A stretch of 64,000 nucleotides of DNA from JASGJS01 sp047601185. Lineage in GTDB: Bacteria; Pseudomonadota; Gammaproteobacteria; JAURND01. Position 1 is the first letter of the stretch; each line of letters begins with the position of its first letter. The position numbers and the translations under genes are program-made. The stretch lies in contig JASGJS010000001.1 of NCBI GenBank assembly GCA_047601185.1, positions 744,001-808,000 of the forward strand. Reading direction: 5' to 3'. This document shows positions 27,218-37,644 of the stretch, one piece after another. The notes below the pieces were generated by a model that saw only the letters and a program-made list of their open reading frames with translations, was not told the origin of the DNA and ran no database searches.

Positions 27218-27826
27218 ATGAAGCTGTACTATGCCAAAGGGGCGTGTTCCCTTGCCGTGCGGATTATTATAAACGAATTGGGGCTAAATTGCGACTATGA
27301 GGCGGTGAGCTTAGCCAATAAGACCACGGCCAGTGGGGTGGATTTCAATACGATTAACCCTAAAGGCGGGGTGGTGCCGGTGTTGCAGCTGGATAATGGC
27401 GAGATTTTGACCGAAAATGCGGCGATTCATCAGTATTTGGCGGATAACTTTGGGGGTGAGGCGGTGTTGCCGCCGATTGGGGATTTCCAGCGTTATCGCG
27501 TGTTGGAGTGGCTGAGCTTTGTCAGTAGCGATGTTCATAAGCGTTACGGGGTGTTGTTTAATGCCCAAATTCCTGATGCGTTAAAGCAGCAGATCTTTAT
27601 TCCTGCCTTGAAGAAGTTGTTGGCCTTTTTGGATCAGCATTTGGCAAAATCCACTTATTTGACAGGTGATACTTTTACCATCCCCGATGCCTATTTATTT
27701 GTGGTGTTGACTTGGAATGCCCGCGCTGGGGTCAATTCGCAAGAGTTCCCCGCCTTGGAGCGTTACAGCAACTTTTTAAAACAGCGCCCCAGCATTGTGG
27801 CGGCGTTACAAGCGGAGGCGAGTTAA
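27218..27826 (+). CDS. Glutathione S-transferase, beta-class-like
   Basis: A 202-residue cytosolic GST. The thioredoxin-like N-terminal domain begins MKLYYAKGACSLAVRI with the beta-class cysteine at position 10 that contacts glutathione, followed by the cis-proline region GVVPVLQL and the GSH gamma-glutamyl motif LTENAAIHQYL. A helical C-terminal domain follows with TFTIPDAYLFVVL. ATG 27218 has a strong AGGAGG. The frame upstream to 27197 is not needed. It lies 6 bp before smc, so the two may be co-transcribed. Confidence 0.93.
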   Translation: MKLYYAKGACSLAVRIIINELGLNCDYEAVSLANKTTASGVDFNTINPKGGVVPVLQLDNGEILTENAAIHQYLADNFGGEAVLPPIGDFQRYRVLEWLSFVSSDVHKRYGVLFNAQIPDALKQQIFIPALKKLLAFLDQHLAKSTYLTGDTFTIPDAYLFVVLTWNARAGVNSQEFPALERYSNFLKQRPSIVAALQAEAS

Positions 27827-27832
27827 ACGCCC

Positions 27833-30800
27833 ATGCGCCTGGATAGCATTAAATTAGTCGGATTTAAATCCTTTGTCGATGCCACCAACGTTCAGTTGCG
27901 TAGCAATCTCACCGCCATTGTCGGGCCGAATGGTTGCGGCAAATCCAATATTGTGGACGCGATCCGCTGGGTGATTGGTGAAAGTTCAGCCAAACAGCTG
28001 CGTGGCGAATTGCTCACCGATGTGATTTTCAGCGGGACCAACCAACGCAAGCCGGTCAGTCAGGCCGCCATTGAGTTGATGTTCGATAATACAGTGGGTG
28101 AAACTTTGGGTGGTGCTTATGCCCAATACAGCCAAATCGCGATTCGTCGTGAAATCGATCGAGAAGGGCATTCGCAATTTTATTTAAATGGGACACGCTG
28201 TCGGCGCCGTGATATTACCGATGTGTTTTTGGGTACGGGGTTAGGCCCGAATAGTTACGCGATTATCGAACAGGGCATTATTTCGCAACTGATTGAGGGT
28301 AAGCCCGAAGATATCCGCAGTTATTTGGAAGAAGCGGCGGGGATTTCGCGCTATCGAGAGCGCCGTCGAGAAACCGAAAACCGCATGCGCAGCACCCGCG
28401 AGAATTTAGAGCGCTTGAACGATATTCGGCTGGAAATGGAGAAGCAGCTGAATCATCTGAAACGTCAAGCCAATGCCGCTGAGAAATATAAAAACCTTAA
28501 GCAAGTCGAACAGGCGCTGCAAAATCAATTACACACGCTGCACTGCGAACGCTTAGTTCAACAACGCCAAGCGCAACAACAACAGCTGTCAGAACAATCC
28601 ACGCAATTGGAGCTAGTGGTTGCGGCTCAAACCCAATTAGATCAAACGATCCAAGCACAACGCGCCCAGCAAGCTGACACTCAAACCCATCTCAATCAGA
28701 TCCAAGAAACCTATTATCAAACAGAAGCCGAAATCGCTAAGACGCTGCAAAGCATTCAACATATTGACAGTCGAGAACAGCAGTTACAGGCCGATTTGCA
28801 GCGCGTGCAGCGTTCACTTCAGGAGATTGAACAACAATCTCGAGAAGACCAGGTTAAGCTCGCCCAATTAACGACTGAGTTAACGACATTAGAGCCGACA
28901 GTCCTCAGCGCGCAAACCGCGGCTACGACAGCAAGAGCACACTACCAAGCGGCCGAGCAAGACGATCAAGTGTGGCAAAAACAGTGGGAGCAATTTCAAA
29001 CCCAAGCGGCGGCATTAGAAAAACAAGCGCATGTGGAGAAAAATCAGCTCCAGCATCTTCAGCAGCGCATCAGCCAATTGACGCAGAAAATCCAACAACT
29101 CAATACCCAATTGGCGCAGTGTCAGGATGATGTGAGCCTGCTGCCGGCTGAAATGACGCCCTTACAACAGTCTACGGCAGATCTAAAGCAGCAAATGGAA
29201 AACGTTCAGCTGTTACTCCAGGCGTCGAATCAGCAGTTGCAAGATCAGCGGACCACCAATGCCGCTCTTCAACACGAAAAAGATCAGGCCCAGCAAGCCT
29301 TGCAGCAGCTTCTGCGTCAACAATCTTCTCTAGAAGCTTTGCAACAGGCCGCCTTAAATAAAGGCAATGCCAGTGTGACCGACTGGTTAAAACAACAGCA
29401 TTGGCAAGATAAACCGCGCTTACTAGAAAAATTAACCGTCGCATCAGGTTGGGAAACGGCAGTCGAAACGGTGTTGGCGCCTTATTTAGAAGCGGTTTGT
29501 ACTGAGGATGCTGCCGATATTACTGTCGCAGCACAAAGTGGAATAGAAGGGCGTCTTGCCGTCTTTCAAGCACATGACTCTGCGCACCACTTCGCGGATC
29601 ATCATTTAGCCAGCAAAGTTCAAAGCCCCGCAGGAATGGCCGATTTATTAGGCGGTATTTATGTCGCTGAGACCTTTGAAGTGGCTTTAGCGCAACTTTC
29701 ACGCTTACAACCCGGTGAATCCGTTGTGACGCGAGAAGGGATTTGGCTCAGTCAGCATTGGGTTCGCATCAGCAAAATCCAGGATGAATCACGCGGTGTT
29801 TTAGTCCGTCAGCAAGAATTGCAGCAGATCCAAAAGCAAATTCGTCAACAACAAAAAGACTTACAAATGGCAGAAACTGCTTGGCAAGCGGGACAAACCG
29901 TTTTGCAAGAGATGGAACAACAGCGCGACCAATGGCAGCGTGATTATCGTGAATTGTCTCAGCAATACACCCAGCAGCAAACGCAATTAAGCACGCAACA
30001 AGCGCGTTTAGAACATTTGTCGCAGCGTATGCAATCACTGACCCTCGATATTCAAGAGCAAGAACAACAACGGCAAGAAGCACAGCAACAACTAGACCAA
30101 CTGCAACACAGCCAGCAACACACTGCGCAACAGCTCACCGAGTTGACCGAACAGCGGCTACAGTTGAGTCAACGCCGTGAAGCCCAAAAAGCCCAATTGC
30201 AGACGTTGCGACAACAGGTTGAGGCGACCAAACAGCAGGTGGATGGCCATCAATTACAACTGACGCGCGCGCAAACCCAATGTGAGGCGTTACAACAACA
30301 CCGCGATCGGAGTGCGAAACAAACGGAGCAATTTCAAGAACACCGCGGCCTATTAGAACAACAAGTGTTGGAAATCACGCAACCGTTGTCGGCATTACAA
30401 GCCACGCTGAACACCTTAAAAGAACAGAACCAAACCACTCAACAACGGTTGACCCAGTGTCAGCAAGAAAGTCGTGGGTTGGAGCAGGCATTGCGTGAAC
30501 AAGAAAAGCAACGCAGTGAGTTTGAGCAAAACGCGTTAGCGTTGCGGGATGCCTTGGAAAAAATCCGCATCACTTTAAGCGCAATTGAGGTGGAATATTC
30601 GCATCATGCGGAGCTGATTAAACCTGCGGATGAATGTAGTCCAACGCCGGAAAACATTTTGGAAATTACCACGGTAGACGATTGCCAACAGCAGTTAGCG
30701 CAAACGCAGCACAGTATCCAACGCTTAGGCGCGATTAATTTGGCGGCGATCGAAGAATATTCTGAAGTCTTTGAGCGTAAATCGTATTTAGACAGCCAAG

Positions 30801-31348
30801 ATCAAGATTTAACCGCGGCGTTAGCGACGCTGGAAGACGCCATTCGCAAAATCGATAAAGAATCGCGCCAAAGATTGCAAGAAACGTTTGATCGCGCCAA
30901 TGCCAATTTTAAAGAATTATTTACGCGGATGTTTGGGGGCGGACAAGCCGCTTTAGAGTTGAGTGGTGAGGAAGTGCTGCAAGCGGGCGTGATGATTCGT
31001 GCGCAACCGCCCGGCAAACGCAATACCTTGTTGCATTTGTTGTCTGGCGGCGAAAAAGCCTTAACCGCCATTGCGCTGGTCTTCGCCTTATTCCAATTAA
31101 ATCCTGCTCCTTTTTGCGTGTTAGATGAAGTGGATGCACCCTTGGATGAGGCCAATGTTGGGCGTTTTTGCCGACTGGTGCAAGCCATGTCAGAAAAGGT
31201 ACAATTTATTTTTATCAGCCATAACAAAGTGGCCATGGAGATGGCTAAGCAGCTGGTGGGTGTCACCATGCATGAACCTGGTGTTTCGCGCTTAGTCACA
31301 GTCGATATTGATCAAGCGTTGGCTTTGGCCGAGGGAGAACCCGCATGA
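27833..31348 (+). CDS. smc: Chromosome partition protein Smc
   Basis: An SMC ATPase that organises and segregates the chromosome. Its 1171 residues run in order: Walker A GPNGCGKSN (31-39), a long Gln-rich coiled coil, the hinge (about 510-640, GIEGRLAVFQAHD region), a second coiled coil, the ABC signature LSGGEKALTAIALVFAL (about 1067) and Walker B CVLDEVDAPLDEAN (about 1093). The coiled coils are unusually rich in glutamine. No ScpAB genes lie nearby. The stop overlaps the zipA ATG (ATGA). Confidence 0.97.
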   Translation: MRLDSIKLVGFKSFVDATNVQLRSNLTAIVGPNGCGKSNIVDAIRWVIGESSAKQLRGELLTDVIFSGTNQRKPVSQAAIELMFDNTVGETLGGAYAQYSQIAIRREIDREGHSQFYLNGTRCRRRDITDVFLGTGLGPNSYAIIEQGIISQLIEGKPEDIRSYLEEAAGISRYRERRRETENRMRSTRENLERLNDIRLEMEKQLNHLKRQANAAEKYKNLKQVEQALQNQLHTLHCERLVQQRQAQQQQLSEQSTQLELVVAAQTQLDQTIQAQRAQQADTQTHLNQIQETYYQTEAEIAKTLQSIQHIDSREQQLQADLQRVQRSLQEIEQQSREDQVKLAQLTTELTTLEPTVLSAQTAATTARAHYQAAEQDDQVWQKQWEQFQTQAAALEKQAHVEKNQLQHLQQRISQLTQKIQQLNTQLAQCQDDVSLLPAEMTPLQQSTADLKQQMENVQLLLQASNQQLQDQRTTNAALQHEKDQAQQALQQLLRQQSSLEALQQAALNKGNASVTDWLKQQHWQDKPRLLEKLTVASGWETAVETVLAPYLEAVCTEDAADITVAAQSGIEGRLAVFQAHDSAHHFADHHLASKVQSPAGMADLLGGIYVAETFEVALAQLSRLQPGESVVTREGIWLSQHWVRISKIQDESRGVLVRQQELQQIQKQIRQQQKDLQMAETAWQAGQTVLQEMEQQRDQWQRDYRELSQQYTQQQTQLSTQQARLEHLSQRMQSLTLDIQEQEQQRQEAQQQLDQLQHSQQHTAQQLTELTEQRLQLSQRREAQKAQLQTLRQQVEATKQQVDGHQLQLTRAQTQCEALQQHRDRSAKQTEQFQEHRGLLEQQVLEITQPLSALQATLNTLKEQNQTTQQRLTQCQQESRGLEQALREQEKQRSEFEQNALALRDALEKIRITLSAIEVEYSHHAELIKPADECSPTPENILEITTVDDCQQQLAQTQHSIQRLGAINLAAIEEYSEVFERKSYLDSQDQDLTAALATLEDAIRKIDKESRQRLQETFDRANANFKELFTRMFGGGQAALELSGEEVLQAGVMIRAQPPGKRNTLLHLLSGGEKALTAIALVFALFQLNPAPFCVLDEVDAPLDEANVGRFCRLVQAMSEKVQFIFISHNKVAMEMAKQLVGVTMHEPGVSRLVTVDIDQALALAEGEPA

Positions 31349-31998
31349 AATATATTTTGCTGTTCGTTTTTTTTGGATTGATTGCCTTAGCCATTTTACG
31401 GGCTTTGATCCATGAAGGCCGTCAACCCAAGAAAAAGACGCAACCACAGGAACCTTCGTTAGGATTAACCGAACCCTTAGTGGCAATGGCTCAAGATCCT
31501 GTCATCGAAACCTTGCCCGAAATCATTCAAGAACAACTTGAGGAAATGGTAGCGGAAGAAACCGCCGCTCCCACCCTACCGCGTCCTGAATTAATCGTCA
31601 TTTATTTATTGGCGGAATCTGAACGACCTTATCGAGGTTATGAATTGTTGCAAGCGTTACTGACCACGGGTTTGCGATTCAGTAAGCGGGGAGTGTTCTA
31701 TCGTTTTGAAGATATTACTGGCCGCGGCAATGTATTATTTAGCCTAATTTCAGGCGTGGAACCCGGCACGTTTGACTTACCGAAAATGGGCAGTTTTTCG
31801 ACACCGGCGTTAACCTTATTTATGCAAGTGGCTACAGTGGAAAATCCGGCCAGAGCATTAGAAATTTTAGTGCAAACGGCTAAAGATTTAGTGGAATATC
31901 TGGGTGGCACAATTTGCGATGAGACTCGACAAGCCCTCACAGAAGAGAAAATAGAGCAGTGGCGTGAAATACTACAGGTTGAGCCGGTAGACGTTTAA
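31345..31998 (+). CDS. zipA: Cell division protein ZipA
   Basis: An inner-membrane anchor for FtsZ at the division ring. It has one N-terminal transmembrane helix (residues 3-21, YILLFVFFGLIALAILRAL), a short acidic/Pro linker (about 25-75) and the ZipA C-terminal FtsZ-binding domain (about 80-212, with FYRFEDITGRGNVLFSLISG in short segments). At 217 residues the linker is much shorter than in E. coli (328 aa). The order smc-zipA-ligA is widespread in gammaproteobacteria. Confidence 0.94.
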   Translation: MKYILLFVFFGLIALAILRALIHEGRQPKKKTQPQEPSLGLTEPLVAMAQDPVIETLPEIIQEQLEEMVAEETAAPTLPRPELIVIYLLAESERPYRGYELLQALLTTGLRFSKRGVFYRFEDITGRGNVLFSLISGVEPGTFDLPKMGSFSTPALTLFMQVATVENPARALEILVQTAKDLVEYLGGTICDETRQALTEEKIEQWREILQVEPVDV

Positions 31999-32016
31999 GC
32001 TGCTAGTGGCTTTCAC

Positions 32017-34141
<2,125 letters not shown>

Positions 34142-34145
34142 CTTT

Positions 34146-34289
34146 ATGAAAAAATCGAAACGCAAAGTAGTACTAATTTCTGAACAAAATTCTAAAGCAA
34201 TAATCGAAACTTTGTATATTTGTTCAATACCCGGCATGAAAGATTCTATTTTAAAGGCAAGCCAAGAACCTATAAAAAATTTTGTATAA
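34146..34289 (+). pseudogene. Remnant of a Phd/YefM-type antitoxin (47 aa), no toxin partner
   Basis: Encodes MKKSKRKVVLISEQ followed by ETLYICSIPGMKDSILKASQ. The LxSIPGMxxSIxxGxxxP stretch is the familiar C-terminal part of Phd/YefM antitoxins, but the N-terminal DNA-binding half (usually about 50 residues) is missing. A TAA cuts the end, after which the frame continues as KLDW, the usual family ending. It lies 4 bp after ligA. No RelE/YoeB or Doc toxin follows on this strand. It is therefore a decayed module, unless the short form still acts as an orphan inhibitor. Confidence 0.6.
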
Positions 34290-34330
34290 AAGTTAGATTG
34301 GAAAATTGCATAAGCTATAAAGATTAGTTC

Positions 34331-34654
34331 CTATGGGGCCGACTCAATTAACAAATGGAACCCTAATCCTTTTAGCAAAGATCCAAGTGTGTTTAATCGA
34401 GGGTTGCCCTTTCTAGATAAAGTGTGATAGAGATTTTGCCGATTGAGGTGTGTTCGTTTGGCCAGTAGACCTATGCCACCTTTGGCTTCAGCAACATTGC
34501 GTAGTGCTAACAAGAATATTTCTATATTACCATCTTCTTGATATTCATCTAATGCGACCTGTAAATAAGCAGTTGCTTTCCTTTGATTCTTCAAGGATTC
34601 AATGAGTAAATTGTGAAAGCTCCCAGTATTTTGTATAGCCTTCTCTTTGTTCAT
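34331..34654 (-). CDS. HigA-like addiction module antitoxin (107 aa)
   Basis: A helix-turn-helix DNA-binding antitoxin of the 'putative addiction module antidote' type. It has AYLQVALDEYQEDGNIEIFLLALRNVAEAKGG (in parts, residues 29-60), then GIGLLAKRTHLNRQNLYHTLSRKGNPRLNTLGSLLKGLG as the HTH. It should neutralise the toxin encoded just upstream and repress the shared promoter. Its ATG overlaps the toxin stop by 4 nt. Toxin-first order is the HigBA arrangement. Confidence 0.88.
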   Translation of the reverse strand: MNKEKAIQNTGSFHNLLIESLKNQRKATAYLQVALDEYQEDGNIEIFLLALRNVAEAKGGIGLLAKRTHLNRQNLYHTLSRKGNPRLNTLGSLLKGLGFHLLIESAP

Positions 34655-34983
34655 AATGCTCTCTCTTTAAAATCGCACAAATATTGTCTGGCCATCTCGA
34701 TGTCTTTCCCCTGAGTCGTTTTGTCTCCACCACATAACAATAGTATAATTTGATTCGCCTGTTCTGCAAAATAGACTCGATAGCCAGAGCCAAAAGCTAA
34801 TCGTAACTCATAAAGTTCCCCGCCTAAGGCTTTGCAATCGCCATAATGTCCCAATTCTAAACGCTCTAACCGTCGGTCGATTCTGGAGCGCAGTACAATA
34901 TCTTTAATTTTATCAAGCCATTTGACAAAGGGTGCTTTACCGTTTGGCGCATTATAATATCGGAGTTCTTTTTGTTTAGTCAT
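34651..34983 (-). CDS. HigB/RelE-superfamily toxin (110 aa)
   Basis: A small basic RelE-fold protein of the phage Gp49-like/HigB family, expected to cleave mRNA on the ribosome. Typical segments are FVKWLDKIKDIVLRSRIDRRLERLELGHYGDCKALGGELYELR (in parts, residues 19-61), FGSGYRVYFAEQ and LLLCGGDKTTQGKDIEMARQYL. The conserved arginines in YELRLAFGSGYRVYF and the lysine in GGDKTTQ, usual for the family, are intact, so the toxin looks functional. First gene of the pair. Confidence 0.9.
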   Translation of the reverse strand: MTKQKELRYYNAPNGKAPFVKWLDKIKDIVLRSRIDRRLERLELGHYGDCKALGGELYELRLAFGSGYRVYFAEQANQIILLLCGGDKTTQGKDIEMARQYLCDFKERAL

Positions 34984-34990
34984 CGTTTAT

Positions 34991-35008
34991 TGTCGTATAT
35001 ATGCGACA
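34991..35008. promoter_or_regulatory. Palindromic operator upstream of the toxin-antitoxin pair
   Basis: TGTCGTATATATGCGACA is an 18-bp near-perfect palindrome 7 bp upstream of the toxin start. A further half-site GTGTCGCA lies at 35018-35025. On the minus strand a TTGACT (35018-35013) and a weak GACAAT lie on either side, so binding here would block transcription. Confidence 0.6.
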
Positions 35009-35031
35009 CATAGTCAAGTGTCGCAGTTCGC

Positions 35032-36924
35032 TCAGCCCACTTCCTCCGCCAAATTCCCCTTCTCCTCCAACCACGACTTCCGATCCCCCGAGCGTTTCTT
35101 CGCCAACAGCATATCCATCAAATCCCCCGTAGATGCATCGCCCACTTCCAATTGTACAAGCCGGCGAGTATCGGGCGCCATGGTGGTTTCGCGAAGTTGG
35201 GTCGGGTTCATTTCGCCCAAGCCTTTGAAACGTTGAATATGAATCGCGCCTTTTTTCTTTTCGGCTTGGAGTCGATCTAAAATGCCTTGTTTTTCATCAT
35301 CATCTAATGCGTAAAACACTTCTTTACCAATATCAATCCGATACAACGGTGGCATGGCGACATAGAGATGGCCCGCTTCGACCACTGCATAAAAATGTTT
35401 GAAGAAAAGTGCGCAGAGGAGAGTGGCGATATGTAGACCATCTGAGTCGGCATCAGCCAAAATACAAATTTTGCCATAACGTAGGCCGCTTAAATCAGTG
35501 GAGGCTGGATCCACCCCAATCGCAACGGCAATATCGTGGATTTCCTGCGACGCCAGCACTTGAGCAGATTCCACTTCCCAGGTGTTGAGAATTTTACCGC
35601 GTAACGGCATCACCGCTTGGAAATCTCGATCTCTGGCTTGTTTAGCCGAGCCGCCAGCAGAATCGCCTTCGACTAAAAATAATTCAGTGCGTTTCACGTC
35701 TTGGCTAGTGCAGTCCGTGAGTTTGCCAGGTAACGCAGGACCGCTGGTGATTTTTTTGCGCAGGACTTGCTTAGTAGCGCGTTGACGTTTTTGCGCATTT
35801 TGAATGGCCAGTTCTGCTAACGCTTCACCCAGTGCCACATTTTCATTCAACCATAAACTAAAAGTATCTTTGACGACACCCGTGACAAAGGTTGCGCATT
35901 GACGTGAAGTGAGGCGTTCTTTGGTTTGTCCAGAAAATTGGGGATCACGCACTTTGACGGATAACACATAATTACACGACTCCCATAAATCTTCCGCGGT
36001 TAATTTAATGCCGCGCGGCAATAATTTATGGATTTCGCAAAATTCTCGTAAGGCTTCTAATAGACCGGTACGAAAACCATTGACATGCGTGCCACCTTGC
36101 GCAGTCGGAATTAAATTGACGTAGCTTTCTGTCAGCTGTTGACCTGCATCAGGCAGCCAAGTCACCGCCCAATCCGCCATTTCTGTCTCCCCCTTAGCCT
36201 GACCGATAAAAGGCGTCTCAGGCACGCAATCATATTTTTTGAGCGCGGATTGCAGATAATCGCTTAAGCCATCTTCATAAAACCATTCGACTGTCTCGTT
36301 GGTGGATTCTTGGGTAAAGCGAATTTTGAGTCCTGGGCATAGCACTGCTTTGGCGCGTAATAAATGTTTTAATGGCGCAACGGCAAATTTGACCGAATCA
36401 AAATATTTGGCGTCGGGTAAAAAATGCACGCTGGTGCCGGTTTCAAACCGGTCGCAAGTTCCGACTATCGCTAAAGGGGCAATCGGTTCACCCTGCTGAA
36501 ATTGCATCAGATGTTTTTTACCATTGCGTTTGACGGTGACTTCTAATTTGGTCGATAACGCATTGACGACAGAAATCCCCACGCCATGCAATCCGCCCGA
36601 AAATTGATAGTCTTTATGCGAAAATTTAGCGCCGGCATGCAATCGGGTTAAAATCAGCTCCACCCCCGAAATTTTTTCTTCAGGATGGAGGTCTACCGGC
36701 ATTCCCCGCCCGTCATCCGCCACCGCAATAGAGCCATCATTATATAAAGTAACTTCAATGAGTTTGGCATGCCCTGCCACCGCCTCGTCGACACTATTAT
36801 CCACCGCTTCCATCGCCAAGTGATTGGGATTGCGGGTGTCAGTATACATGCCAGGACGCACCCGAACCGGGTCGAGGCCAGATAAAACTTCAATGGATTG
36901 TGCAGAGTAATCAGTCTTGCGCAT
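35032..36924 (-). CDS. parE: DNA topoisomerase IV subunit B
   Basis: The ATPase subunit of topoisomerase IV, which decatenates daughter chromosomes. The GHKL ATPase has EAVDNSVDEA, DDGRGMPVD and GLHGVGISVVNALS. The TOPRIM domain has LVEGDSAGGSAKQARDR and ILADADSDGLHIATLL, and the C-terminus has RFKGLGEMNPTQL. The protein is 630 residues from ATG 36924 (MRKTDYSAQSIEVL); an ATG nine codons upstream lacks a ribosome site. The partner parC is not in the window. A possible target of the Fic toxin at 25427 by family precedent. Confidence 0.96.
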   Translation of the reverse strand: MRKTDYSAQSIEVLSGLDPVRVRPGMYTDTRNPNHLAMEAVDNSVDEAVAGHAKLIEVTLYNDGSIAVADDGRGMPVDLHPEEKISGVELILTRLHAGAKFSHKDYQFSGGLHGVGISVVNALSTKLEVTVKRNGKKHLMQFQQGEPIAPLAIVGTCDRFETGTSVHFLPDAKYFDSVKFAVAPLKHLLRAKAVLCPGLKIRFTQESTNETVEWFYEDGLSDYLQSALKKYDCVPETPFIGQAKGETEMADWAVTWLPDAGQQLTESYVNLIPTAQGGTHVNGFRTGLLEALREFCEIHKLLPRGIKLTAEDLWESCNYVLSVKVRDPQFSGQTKERLTSRQCATFVTGVVKDTFSLWLNENVALGEALAELAIQNAQKRQRATKQVLRKKITSGPALPGKLTDCTSQDVKRTELFLVEGDSAGGSAKQARDRDFQAVMPLRGKILNTWEVESAQVLASQEIHDIAVAIGVDPASTDLSGLRYGKICILADADSDGLHIATLLCALFFKHFYAVVEAGHLYVAMPPLYRIDIGKEVFYALDDDEKQGILDRLQAEKKKGAIHIQRFKGLGEMNPTQLRETTMAPDTRRLVQLEVGDASTGDLMDMLLAKKRSGDRKSWLEEKGNLAEEVG

Positions 36925-37042
36925 GGGACAGTCCGTTAAAAAAGAATGCATTAGAGTATAGACGAAATTTCATATCGATGACTAACTTTTAAAAGGCACT
37001 GAGCTGGGATTACTGCCATCTATCCTAAGGGCTGAGAGCTTG

Positions 37043-37068
37043 TTGGGAGCGCGGGCTGCTAGCCCGCT
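37043..37068. repeat. Single family A end
   Basis: TTGGGAGCGCGGGCTGCTAG to CCCGCT, followed by nine T bases. There is no inverted partner within 300 bp. It lies between tsaC (ends 37081) and parE, both on the minus strand, so the T-run does not serve as a terminator for either. Confidence 0.8.
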
Positions 37069-37080
37069 TTTTTTTATTCA

Positions 37081-37644
37081 TCATGTCCTCACAACTTCCC
37101 CACTCACCACATCAATCATCTTGCTCGGTTGTAACAATCCCCCCAATTCGCCCCCCACAATGCCATCCAACTGATCACCAAAAATGGCGGAAACTGCAGT
37201 CACTGTTTGAGCAGGAGACTCACCTTGCCGATTGGCGCTGGTTGATACGATCGGTCGACCCAACGCTGTGCAAAGCGCTGCTGCCACAGGGTGAGCGGTG
37301 ACGCGAATTGCTATGCTGGAATGTTCGCCTCTGATCCAACGGGGGGTGTAGGTGCTGGCGGGAAAGATCCAGGTGATAGGTCCTGGCCAAGTCGTCAGTG
37401 CAGCGTTTGGACGCTCTGATGGTAAGTGCTGAATATCCACAAAAGGCGCAACTTGTTCCCAACTCGCGGCAATTAAGATCAGACCTTTGGCCACCGCACG
37501 ATTTTTTAAGTGCAGCAGTCGCAAGACTGCTTGCTCATTCAGCGGATCGCACCCTAAACCATAGACAGCTTCCGTCGGATAGGCGATGATACCGCCATCT
37601 CGTAACAGAGGTTCTGCTTGTTGAATCGTGATGAGTGTTTTCAT
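37081..37644 (-). CDS. tsaC: Threonylcarbamoyl-AMP synthase
   Basis: Makes threonylcarbamoyl-AMP from Thr, bicarbonate and ATP for the t6A37 modification of ANN-decoding tRNAs. The YrdC-fold protein has the short TsaC length (187 aa): GGIIAYPTEAVYGLGCDP, LHLKNRAVAKGLILIA (the KR..K substrate-binding segment), AIRVTAHP and IVSTSANRQGE. Its ATG (37644-37642) is immediately head to head with the start of the next gene (CATATG), so neither has its own untranslated leader on that side. Confidence 0.94.
   Translation of the reverse strand: MKTLITIQQAEPLLRDGGIIAYPTEAVYGLGCDPLNEQAVLRLLHLKNRAVAKGLILIAASWEQVAPFVDIQHLPSERPNAALTTWPGPITWIFPASTYTPRWIRGEHSSIAIRVTAHPVAAALCTALGRPIVSTSANRQGESPAQTVTAVSAIFGDQLDGIVGGELGGLLQPSKMIDVVSGEVVRT

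Noticed and set aside
28000..31300. Long open frames antisense to smc, for example 29172-29444 and 30802-31299 on the minus strand
   Set aside because: They are shadows of the Gln-rich smc coding sequence, with no ribosome sites and no recognisable protein features.
37043..37078. Hairpin plus nine T bases as a rho-independent terminator
   Set aside because: It is oriented for plus-strand transcription, but the genes on both sides are minus-strand; it is a family A repeat end next to a T-run.
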